From assembly GCA_003508835.1 (NCBI GenBank), contig PUFA01000070.1, forward strand, positions 8,011,001 through 8,075,000: a DNA stretch of 64,000 nucleotides. The letters run 5' to 3'. Made by a program: the position numbers and the translations under genes. This document shows positions 55,618 to 64,000 of the stretch, piece by piece; within the stretch, counting starts at the first letter, position 1, and the number at the start of each line of letters is the position of its first letter. Below the pieces are notes generated by a model. It ran no database searches. It was not told where the DNA came from and worked only from the letters and a program-made list of their open reading frames with translations. This DNA comes from Eonycteris spelaea. Taxonomy: Eukaryota > Chordata > Mammalia > Chiroptera > Pteropodidae.

Positions 55618-56744
55618 TAAGAAGACATCTCAGACTTCTGGTCATAAGATGGAGTGAAACCCTTTCTATCTCCCATTTCTCTCACCCCCTAAATGGCAAA
55701 AATAAGAAATAGAAACCCAATTCCGTCTTCAACTAAACTAGGAGATACTCAGAATCCTGAACCACATCATAGAAAAACATAAAATGGATGGAAGAGTGGC
55801 AAATGACTAGGAAAGGCAGGCCCAAAACATCCAGAGGCATGATACTCACAAGAAGCAAGCCGACTCTTCCCTCAGAGACCAGAGCAGCTCAGGAATTGGA
55901 AGTAGGAAGTAAAGCAGAAGGCAGGGGTCTAAAAACAGGAATTGTTCAAAGATCTACTTAAAGAGTAATTAGATAGTCAGGAAATCCAGTCATTCCCAGA
56001 CCGATCAAGTGATTTATTGTGTCCCCTTCCTCACTCATGCAGGAAACAGAAATATCAATTCTGGAGACATTGAAACAGAGAGATCCTAGACTTTGTGAAG
56101 GGTAAGGGTAGAGAAGGATTGGAATCAAGTGAGAGGGTCAAGACTAGAGAACACTTTTCTGGAAAAAAAAAAAAAACTATGCCATTGATACCAACAATTA
56201 TGGTCCCCAATGAAAGAGTCCAGCCAGCCACCCAATTGTCCCACCACAAGCCCACACTGAGAGCTTTCTAATGCCACCTCCTCAAATATGAATAGACACC
56301 CAAGGAAGACCAGCCATCTGAGGGAAGTCTCCAATATGATACAAATCAAAACAACAGAAAACATAAGTCAGAGGAAATAAAGACAATGCAGGGTAAAGAA
56401 CATTTCAAATTAATATTTTCAGAGAGATAAGATACTGCATATATCCACAAAACAAAACATGAAACCATTTTAAAAAGAAAAGGAAAAACGGAGAACATAA
56501 AGCACTCTTGAATTTTTTTTTTAGAAAAAGAAAAAAGGATCATAACAACACAGTTAGTAAATGGATTGGCATACAACACTGAGGAAATCTACCAGAAAAT
56601 AAAAGAGACGGTCAATAAGAGAAATAAGAGAATTAGAGGATCAATCCAAGAGGTCCAGTACTCCAAATAATAGAAGTTGCAGAAATTTCAAAGAAATAAT
56701 AAATTCCCAGAACTAAAAGACATAAATTGTTCTTATGTCCATAA

Positions 56745-56930
56745 GAGGTTCTTAAACTTAAGCATGAATCAGAATACCTAAAGGGCTTGCAAAACACAGA
56801 TAGCTGGGCCCTATCACCAGTTTCCAATTCACGTGGGGTGTGGGGTCAGGTCCCAAATTTGCATTTCTAACATTTTCCACAGGTGATGCTAATGGTACTG
56901 GTCCAGGGTCCACACTTTGAAAACCATGGT
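56745..56930 (-). mobile_element. MER5A (hAT-Charlie) element inside HAL1
   Basis: Inverted MER5A almost end to end: 'aggttcttaaacttaagcat', 'gaatcagaatacctaaaggg', 'aaacacagatagctgggccc', 'aaatttgcatttctaacatt', 'aggtgatgctaatggtactg' and the terminal 'acactttgaaaaccatgg'. Non-autonomous DNA transposon, no coding sequence. Confidence 0.92.
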
Positions 56931-57044
56931 TAGATTTAAAAGACCTATCAAATGTCTAGAAAAATGAATGAAAAATGACCCATGCCAGTATACGGTGATA
57001 TTCCAATAAATCAGGAAGAAAAAAGAAAATCTTAAAAGTGGGAT

Positions 57045-57196
57045 GGGGGAGGGGAGGTGAATTCAAAGTTTCAGGAATAAATAGATGAGACTCCTCAACT
57101 GCAAATTAGAAGCTGGAATTGGGGTGGGGAAGGTGAATTCGAAGTCTCAGGAATCAAAATAACATGAGGCACTCAACTGCAAAATTAGAAGATGGA
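57045..57196 (+). repeat. tandem duplication of about 76 bp inside HAL1
   Basis: Two diverged direct copies: 'gaattcaaagtttcaggaat' (from 57,059) and 'gaattcgaagtctcaggaat' (from 57,135), both continuing through 'ctcaactgcaa' and 'attagaag' to 'tgga'. G-rich sequence precedes each copy. Confidence 0.88.
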
Positions 57197-58165
57197 AGAC
57201 AAAGCAGCAATATCTTTCAAAATTCTGAAGGAGGAAAGGATTTTCAACCTAAAATTCTATACCCAGTCAAAACTATTCCAAGAGTAAGGGTGCAATAAAG
57301 ATTTTAGGTATTCGAAGGGCTCTAAAATGTTATCTCCCCAGCACGCTTCTCAGGAAGCTACTGGAGAATGTGTTCATCCAAAAAAGGAGTAAGTGAGAAA
57401 AAGGAAGGTGGTCCTAGAAAGAGGAAGGGCAAAGAGCATTTTAACTATTAGCAATGGGAAGTCTGAGGGTGACAGGTGTGCTACAGGTCTGGCGAGCAAC
57501 ACATCCAGACAAAAGCAGAAGGATGGAATGCCCCAGGACAATGTCTCCATGGAAAACCAAAACTGAACGGATAAGATAATGTGACAGGTCTGGCCATATG
57601 CAAAATTGTACTGAGAAGGCATTTTATAGAACTGTTGAAGGGTGTGGGAAGATGGGAGTCAGAGATTCAAAGAAAACCAAGCAAATAAAAAATGAAGCAA
57701 TTAACTACAGGAAAAACAAAAAAGTTGTACAAGAGAGGAAATGTAAACAGAGCACACAACAAAAAGCTATATTAGAAAAGGAAATGTAACCAGAATACTT
57801 GCCTCAAAAGCAAATAATATTTTCAAAGTCAATAATGAAATCACTGAGCATGGAGAGTTAGCCATAAATTATGATATAAACATAATGGGGGGAGGGAGGG
57901 GAAGAGGAAAGTAAGAGAAATAAAATCCTCATCTACCAAAACAAGAAGTCAACAAACTATATAGATGAGTTCAGAACAGCAGTACATATATTATTTAGAA
58001 ATAAAGAAGAAGTAGAAGCAACAAAGAGAAGTGGTTGCCCCTGGGGAGTAGGATAAAAACTGGGAGAAAAGCCAGGGGGATTTCTGTTTTTGTTACAAGC
58101 CAGTTAGAACTATTTGATTTTTAAGCTATGTGTATGAATTATCTTGATAAAAATAACTATTAATT

Positions 58166-58740
58166 TTATAAAGCATCTATCAAAGGAGGTGTCACATCCT
58201 CTACTACAGCGTGCTTGCAGAAATCCGTGTGGACTCAGAGGAACAGGGAGTTCTCTACTATTCTCCCCTCCCAAGTGGACATTATTCATTAGCTTAGTCT
58301 TTTTCCTCTACCAAATGCAATCTCTCCATCTCTTCCTGTTCCGTTGGCAATCCCAATGGCTATACTCCAGCCATACTGAATGTCAGTTTCCAGATCTTGC
58401 CTCTGGGACTTCGCATGCACTGTGCCCTCTACCTAGAAGGGTATTCCTTCCTACTCCACTCCCACCCTTAACCTATTAATGATGATTTGTATTTCAGGCC
58501 TCAGCTTAGATAACACTTTCTCCATAGCCATCTTGCACCCAACCTGGGCAGGGTTAGGTGCCCCTCCTCGGTGCCTTCACATAGCTGTGCTTCCCAATGT
58601 TGCTTTCACTAAATGCCCCTCACTAGCTTCTTTTCCTACTAGACTGTAAGCTCTATGAGGGCAGGAACCCTTTCTCATTCACTCTAGTTCCAGGACAAGG
58701 CCTGGTGCATAGTAAAACTAGTCAATAATCATGCAAATGA
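58166..58740 (+). mobile_element. L2 3' region
   Basis: 'cagccatactgaatgtcagt', 'cttcgcatgcactgtgccct', 'ctacctagaagggtattcct', 'gggcagggttaggtgcccct', 'ctagactgtaagctctatga', 'gggcaggaaccctttctcat' follow L2 in order. Before 58,330 the match is weaker. Confidence 0.88.
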
Positions 58741-59269
58741 TCGATAATTATTTGAATGACTTAATGATTCACAAAAATGCCGCTCTCCCTCTCTACCCAA
58801 AATATAATAACCTTCATCCATCTCCATTCTTCTGCGTCCTGTCTTACAAGGTTATACTTCTCAGGCAAGTTAGCTGTGGCCAGTGCCTCAAGTTGCAATC
58901 TACTCACTCCTGCCTAAATCCCATAATAAGTCTGAGGCCTATTCACGTGACTAGGATCAGCTCCAGTGTAGGGCTGTCTGAGTTTGCACTAGAATCTAGT
59001 GAGCAACTTAAGGAATGACTGTCTCGCTCGGAAGGAAGTCCAGTCAATCCCCTTAGTTTCCTTTTGTCCCCCCTCCCCTTGTGCCCAAGTACAGCTCTCA
59101 GAGGTCTGAGTACCAGGCTAAACAGAGGGGATAGTTAGTTAGCTCCTGTTTTGATCTAACGACGGTAGACCTTGGCCTAAACTGAGCGACTGGCTCTACA
59201 CAGTCTTCTCACCTCCCTGTCCATTTTGTAGCCCCAGAGCTGAGATTCTAGCCCTTCAGGGTGGCAGGC
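58741..59269. other. unique interval, no gene seen
   Basis: Nothing recognisable; it leads into CpG-richer sequence. Confidence 0.4.
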
Positions 59270-60195
59270 CTTGGTGACTCTCGATCAGCGTCTTCCACTG
59301 CAAAGGTGTAAGGCGCCGGGAGGACTAGCTCGGGTCATACATGCAGTAGGCGCTGTAGGGTCAAAACCCTACGGTGCATCATTCCTGAAGCTCTGCAGGC
59401 TAAAACGAATCTGGCCGCCGCGAGGACTGAGGACTGGAGAGAAGAGACCAGAAGCTGCATCAGTGGAAAAGCCAGTAGGACCCCAGCCTGGGTCTGGGGC
59501 TTCCTACCGCCCCACCCCCACCGCACCACGTGACCTCAAAGGGCCGCCGAGGGTTTGGAATGCAGCAACCTAAGCTTCGCTTCCAGAGGGGCCCCTGGAG
59601 CTGTGGGGAAGGGAGGGATCAGGGCAGGGGAGAGGGAGGGGGAAGGAGGCTTCTCCCGGGGGCCCAGAAGATTGGAGGGATGGGGGTGGGGCGCAGGAGG
59701 GGCCCTTTCTTCCCCACTTGCGAGCGGGAGGACGGGTGGGGGTGTAGAGGGAAAGAGGAGGTTTGGCTTCTTCCAGAGAACCTGTAAATACGGCCGAGAA
59801 ACTCGATCTTGCTCCTGTCGCTTTCCTATTTAGGAGAAGGGCTGGAGCCTGGCGATTAGTGGCTGCTGGGGGTGCAGGTCACGTGGCCGCTCAGGACTAG
59901 GTGGGGGGAGGGGGAGACTGTGCTCCCGAGGAAGCGGGATTCAGGGAAGCGGGAATCCCAGCTAGGCCCTCAATAGTTACATTTGTCTTTATCTACCAGG
60001 CTCGCACACTCACTGTGGTGCGTCCACCACTCGCACCCTTTCTGAACGCCTGGGCGAGGTCTGTCCGTCGGTTTCTTAAAGTTCTGGTTAGCTAAGACAT
60101 GACTCCTGGTGTGGGACTCACCTATCAAGGGTGGTGGAGAAAGGGCGTAGTTGGCTGGCACTTCACCCCGCAACCACGGGGGCCCAGGACATCAG
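59270..60195. promoter_or_regulatory. CpG-rich region with E-boxes, promoter candidate
   Basis: CpG is enriched ('ggccgccgcgagg', 'gggccgccgaggg', 'cttgcgagcgggaggacgg'), with long purine-rich G tracts (59,610-59,760). Two CACGTG sites, at 59,527-59,532 and 59,880-59,885 (the latter in GTCACGTGGC), suit USF/MiT-type factors. No TATA box. Frames such as 59,271-59,573 and 59,555-59,833 are Gly/Arg-rich and overlap other frames, so no exon is called. Likely a TATA-less promoter of a gene or non-coding RNA; direction unresolved. Confidence 0.6.
59880..59885. promoter_or_regulatory. CACGTG E-box
   Basis: Palindromic CACGTG in the USF/MiT-preferred context GTCACGTGGC, within the CpG-rich region. 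A second CACGTG followed by ACC lies at 59,527-59,532. Confidence 0.45.
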
Positions 60196-60224
60196 CAGTG
60201 CCGCGGAGAGGAAGATGCCGTCTG

Positions 60225-60960
60225 GGACTGACTTCCAGCCTACTGTGTGCCAGGCTGAGAGGTGTGGAGAGAAAGACAGTGCCTGACCTCAAGAACACAA
60301 GCTGACAGTTGTGTTTAGGGAACAGTCAAGTAAACCAGAATGAAAATGCAGGCACACAGAGGAGCATCTATGTCAGGCTGGGACCTTGGAGGATGAGGAA
60401 AAGGTGGCATTTGAATTGCATTTTAAAAGGTGAGGAGTCACTACACAAGAAGGGGAAAGGCATCCTGGCAGAGAGAACTCCCTGTGCAAAGGCATAGAGG
60501 CACAGGGTGTCAAAGACTCCCAGGTGCTTAGTTCCTCAAGACAAAAAGGGTGGCTAGTGTGGAGAAGGGGATAGGACAGGGGTGAGTAAGCCGACAAGAG
60601 CCAGAGCTGGCATCTGAGCTTCATCCTGAAAGTCTTGGGGAACTGCTGAATCATTCCATATAGACAGGATCACATTGGTTTCTAGGAGAGCTGGGGATGG
60701 ATTTGGATTTGGGACCCAGAGAAGGAAAGAGGTTGATTAGGAGCCTGTGGCCAGCCTCCCTTGAGAGAGCAGCAGTGGGAATGGAAAGAATGAAAAGGCC
60801 AGACAAATATTTATGAGGGGAGGAGTCACCAGGCTTCAGAACAAATTGGGGTGAGTATGGGTAGGTTGGAAGAGTCTTGGGTGGCCTCAGGTTTCTGGCT
60901 TGAACTGGGCAGGTAATGGATGCAGAAGAAACTGGTTTGGAGGAAAGATTGATGGTGAGA
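60225..60960 (-). mobile_element. antisense L2, long copy
   Basis: Inverted L2 from 'cctactgtgtgccaggctga' through 'gtgcctgacctcaagaacac', 'ggtggcatttgaattgcatt', 'ctccctgtgcaaaggcatag', 'gagcttcatcctgaaagtct' to 'ggcctcaggtttctggcttg' and 'ggtttggaggaaagattg'. Confidence 0.85.
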
Positions 60961-60964
60961 GTGA

Positions 60965-61150
60965 TACTTACTGAGTAGTTCCACTGTTTTAGGAACTATC
61001 TCATTGAATGAGATATATTATCTCATTGAAACCTCACAATAACCTATGAAGTAGGTACTACTGTTATCCTCATTTTAATATGAGAAAATTAAAGGGTTAA
61101 GTAACTAAATGGTAGGAGTGTAATGGCAAGCAGGCCTGAATCTTGCAGAA
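60965..61150 (+). mobile_element. MIR SINE
   Basis: 'cattgaaacctcacaataac', 'ctatgaagtaggtactactg', 'ttatcctcattttaatatga', 'gggttaagtaactaaatggt' are the sense MIR core and 3' part. Confidence 0.88.
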
Positions 61151-62474
61151 TGCATTATCCCAAACCTGAAACCCCAGTGAGGTTACCCAGGCTACTCTAC
61201 AGAGAAGCTATACCCACTTCCACAGGCTTCTCCTTCCCTCCCCAGCCCCAGCATCTGGCACCCCCCCCCCACACACACACATAGCTGTTCAGTCACTGTC
61301 ACTCCCTCCCTCAATCCACTCTACCTCATCCCCAGGACCTTGCCCTGAGCAGCCGGGATGGGACTGCACAGGACTCTAGAACCCTGGTACTGAGACCCCC
61401 ACTTTCCTAGTAACAATATGAACCGGAAGTGAAATTCTGCAGGAGCAATCAGAGAAACCAAGAAGATGGATGTGTTCTGTTTGCAATAAAAATTAAAATA
61501 AAAAATTTAAATGAAACATTTTAATGATATCAGTGGGTCATGAAAGGTCTCCCTCCACCCAACCCTGTGTTTATTTTCTGTGGGGACAGGGGTAGGGCTG
61601 TGGAGTAAGCATGCATCTCCAACAAAGGAAGATCCTCAAGCTCTGTTTCCATTGCTCAAACTTTGTTTCGAGAACAGTCAATCCAACTAGAGAAGTTATA
61701 GGAGACAGATAGGGACTGCCACTCCTTTGAGCCCCATCCTCTCTACCCCACTGTTTGCATTGGGGGGCAGGTACCTGCTGTGTCCAAATTGCCTCTCACC
61801 AACCACCCAGTTGAGGTAAAGATGAGATAAAGGGGTGGAGAATATAGGTGATAAGAGTTCCTAGCTCCCTTGGGATGGATGTTAGGCCTAGAAAGCCCTG
61901 ACTTCAGCTGTCACCCTTGAACCTAATTAAATGGCCTACCCAAAGTCACACAGGTAGCAATTGGTCCAGGGCCTGGAGGGAGAAGGTTATTTATAAGACT
62001 GTTTTAGGCAGAAGTTAAAATGTCTACTTGCCTCCCACCTCTCAGAACCATAACTATAGGAAAGAGGCCCATCACAACCCTAGAGAGCTTTCTGGTGTAG
62101 AGGCCTATAATCTGAGGATAGAGCAGTGAGAAGCATACGACTGTGTTTTGGAGTTCCAGGCTTCAGTGAAGCTGCCACTGCCTTTATAGTTTCTGGAGGC
62201 ACAAAGGCCTTCACCAGGCCTCCTGAACTGTCCTGCATCTAACACCCACCACCGCCCCACCATCTGCACCACCCCAACCCTGCCCTGAGTTCTATTCACA
62301 CCCTGTGCCTCTGATCTTGGAAGGATTTCTGTTTTCTTATACCTAAACTTTCTTTCTTTGACCTCAAAGCAAGAGGTACTTGAGGGCCATCTCTTCTGCA
62401 CCTTTCAGGAACATCTAGAGCCCTACATACAGAAGACAGCCACAGCAGACAGGAGATGAAAGCAGTGTTGTTCT
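61151..62474. other. unique interval, no gene seen
   Basis: Contains an A/T-rich stretch with two AATAAA-like hexamers (61,484-61,510) that could be a polyadenylation region, but no upstream exon is visible. A 98-codon minus frame (62,105-62,401) has no signature. Confidence 0.4.
61261..61281. repeat. (C)n-(AC)n simple repeat
   Basis: Ten C followed by an AC array of 11 bases. Confidence 0.97.
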
Positions 62475-62690
62475 AACTATAGGTCACAGTCTGGCGGAGC
62501 ATTGTGAAATCAGTTTAGATTGTGGCTAGCAACTTAAAAAAATGAAATAAAATACAATAAATACAATAGAAAATATCAGGATACATGCATATGGCAAGAA
62601 TAAGCATTGTTCCCATGAAACTTGTTTCAGCTATCTCACAATATAAAATGTTTCTTGCTGTGGGTCACTGAACTCCTGGACAAAAGAACA
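62475..62690 (+). mobile_element. ancient DNA-transposon-like remnant
   Basis: 'gtgaaatcagtttagattgt', 'tggctagcaacttaaaaaaa', 'gaaaatatcaggatacatgc', 'ccatgaaacttgtttcagct' and 'ttgctgtgggtcactgaact' follow a known short mammalian repeat whose ends read 'GGTCGTGAAATCAATTTAG' and 'GTGGGTCGTGAAC'. Probably hAT; family not assigned. Confidence 0.58.
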
Positions 62691-62699
62691 TTGTTTAAG

Positions 62700-62970
62700 A
62701 CATAAGAGTCAGCACTCATACAGCAAACTCATAAAGGCTGCCTGCTGTGTGCCAGGCACTATGCTAGGCACGAGAGACCCAATAATGAATACAGGCCCTA
62801 GTCTCAATCCATCTTCTGGTTGGGAAACCAATAAGCAAATTAACAGTTGCAAGACAGAGAGTACGTAGAAGGCTATAAAGCCCTGAAATGAAAGTGGGTA
62901 TCTGGGAGGGCTTCCCAGAAGAGGTGATGCAGTCAGAGTTCTTAGTAAGAAAAGACAGTTACTAGGTTCT
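62700..62970 (-). mobile_element. antisense L2 3' region
   Basis: 'ctgctgtgtgccaggcacta', 'tgctaggcacgagagaccca', 'ggttgggaaaccaataagca' and 'ggagggcttcccagaagagg' are the inverted L2 terminus and adjacent body. Confidence 0.75.
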
Positions 62971-62984
62971 AGTATCTCCTCCAT

Positions 62985-63230
62985 CCTATAGATAGGAAAG
63001 AAACTATGGTAAAGTGTCAAGAGTTCTAGTCGTAAAGTCTAAAGACAACATTTAGCCCTGCCTCCTCTTCTGAACAAGCTGTGAGACCTTAGGTGAGTCC
63101 ATTAACCTTTCCAGACCTTGTTTTCTCATCTACAAAATGGGCATATCTGCTCTGTGAACCCCAAAGGAAAGATCAAATGAGTCAAATTAATGTATGTGAA
63201 AGTACTTTGTAAACTATAAATGGAGAAGGA
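62985..63230 (-). mobile_element. MIR SINE
   Basis: 'caagctgtgagaccttaggt', 'attaacctttccagaccttg', 'ttttctcatctacaaaatgg' and 'gtatgtgaaagtactttgta' are inverted MIR. Confidence 0.85.
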
Positions 63231-63330
63231 TTGCCTCTATGGATGAGGAAATGGAAGTGTAGAGAGGTAAAGTGTCTTGCCCAACACTACAGAGCTGAGG
63301 GTAGCAAGTTCCCTGAATCCTCAGCCTTCA
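63231..63330 (+). mobile_element. MIR SINE core, opposite orientation to its neighbour
   Basis: 'ctatggatgaggaaatggaa', 'gtgtagagaggtaaagtgtc' and 'ttgcccaacactacagagct' are sense MIR. With the preceding antisense MIR it forms an inverted pair. Confidence 0.78.
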
Positions 63331-63944
63331 GCTCCTGCCTGCACTCCCATTGCAACTGAGCTACCTCACAAGAGGGAGGGGACAGGACCCAAAGGCCCCC
63401 TTAGCAACCTGACTACTGAAGATTTATCTTAAGAATTCTATTGTTTTAATGATTTTTTGATAATGATGAGAGATAAACATGTGAGAACTTCTCCCTTTTG
63501 CCTTCTGTCAATGAATTGGGATCTACCCAAATTCAGTGTTTAAAGTTATGTAAGCATCATTCAGATCTTCTGTAACAGCTACTTTCATTTTGGAAAATAC
63601 AGCATTTCCATTAAAATAGTGTTATATAAAAAGGTTTTGTGTATGTATGTGTAGGAACAGAAGGAATGGACACCCATGAGCACTGTTAAGGCACACAGGC
63701 ATGTACACACACAACCTCACCTGTCTTCATGAAGGAGGGTAGGGAACAGGTGTTTGATAGTACCTGGCAAGTTAAGATGTGACCTACTTCTCCTCCAACC
63801 GCCAGTGAGACCTAGTGCATGTTTGGCAATGGGCCTGCAGCAGGAAAGCCATCAGCGGCCTCAACCCCGCCCCCATCCCCCTGCCAGGGATCAGAGAAGT
63901 CGTGACCTTTCTGGAAGCTCCTTCCTTGGGAGGGTGAGTTCCAT
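63331..63944. other. unique interval, no gene seen
   Basis: Includes a short TG-rich stretch near 63,637-63,652. The frame at 63,754-63,954 has no signature. Confidence 0.4.
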
Positions 63945-64000
63945 TGAATCATAGAATATTAGGGTTGCAATTAGCTCAGAAATCACACAGCACAATCTCA
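63945..64000 (+). mobile_element. ancient MIR-like repeat, cut by the window end
   Basis: 'gaatcatagaatattagggt' then 'tagctcagaaatcacacagc' matches an old repeat that normally reads 'gaatcatagaatgttagagctggaag'. It runs off the window. Confidence 0.55.

Larger units (their letters stand above)
55618..58165 (+). mobile_element. HAL1-like (half-L1) retrotransposon
   Basis: Sense element with an ORF1-like AT-rich body and the HAL1-type 3' part: 'aaaattctatacccagtcaa', 'gagtaagggtgcaataaaga', 'cgcttctcaggaagctactg', 'ggttgcccctggggagtagg', ending 'tgtatgaattatcttgataa'. It lacks ORF2/reverse-transcriptase landmarks, as expected for HAL1, which depends on L1 enzymes. It has been interrupted by a MER5A and carries a local tandem duplication. 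All frames are broken. Confidence 0.72.

Noticed and set aside
61480..61515. AATAAA-type hexamers as a gene polyadenylation site
   Set aside because: Simple A/T-rich run with no visible upstream terminal exon.
63085..63100. TTAG/GTGAGT donor-like site
   Set aside because: Lies inside an inverted MIR and is explained by it.
1..64000. CRISPR arrays, bacterial operons, phage or plasmid features
   Set aside because: The sequence is clearly mammalian; no regularly spaced direct repeats or prokaryotic gene organisation are present.
1..64000. tRNA, rRNA, 7SK or other functional small RNA genes
   Set aside because: Apart from the truncated U6 copy I found no matching landmarks; tRNA-like stretches are the heads of MIR elements.

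Overview
The window is nuclear DNA from a placental mammal. It carries the standard set of old eutherian repeats: L2 and MIR throughout, old L1 (L1M-type) fragments, a HAL1-like element, MaLR/MLT-type solitary LTRs, a MER5A and other hAT remnants, and one Tigger-type DNA transposon with intact ends. I see no Alu, no rodent B1/B2, no carnivore tRNA-Lys SINE and no ruminant BovB/tRNA SINE. This argues against primate, rodent, carnivore and ruminant, but the species cannot be fixed by eye.

I recognise no protein-coding gene with confidence. The open frames are short, mostly lie in repeats or low-complexity tracts, and show no protein family. The window therefore reads as intergenic or intronic DNA with four promoter-like islands: about 1,040-1,420 (ETS, ZNF143-like and a perfect RFX X-box), 24,836-25,430 (TATA-like box followed by CpG-rich DNA), 50,640-51,300 (dense CpG island ending in a GC-box/G4 tract) and 59,270-60,195 (CpG-rich with two CACGTG E-boxes). 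Two CTCF-like motifs lie close together at 17,860-17,921. Unique blocks near 32.5 kb, 26.1 kb and 45.8 kb look enhancer-like on composition and motif grounds only.

Layout. 1-6.5 kb: L1M and L2 debris around an X-box promoter. 6.5-9.5 kb: mostly unique DNA with a 5' fragment of a U6 snRNA pseudogene, a 491-bp Tigger-type element and hAT remnants. 9.5-17.5 kb: two antisense MaLR LTRs, then an L2 split by a 2.9-kb 5'-truncated L1 with a 9-bp target-site duplication. 17.5-34.4 kb: largely unique, increasingly GC-rich DNA with CTCF-like sites, a TATA/CpG promoter candidate, a 110-bp (GGA)n(GTG)n tract and scattered MIRs. 34.4-36.8 kb: antisense L1 with a long (TC)n tract. 36.9-50 kb: dense L2, MIR and LTR, including an LTR inside an L2. 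50.6-51.3 kb: CpG island. 52.9-58.7 kb: MaLR LTR, L2, and a HAL1-like element carrying a MER5A and a 76-bp tandem duplication. 59.3-60.2 kb: CpG island. 60.2-64 kb: L2 and MIR.

Family names were assigned by recognising consensus-like stretches, not by a search. Repeat boundaries are approximate unless terminal repeats or target-site duplications are described.
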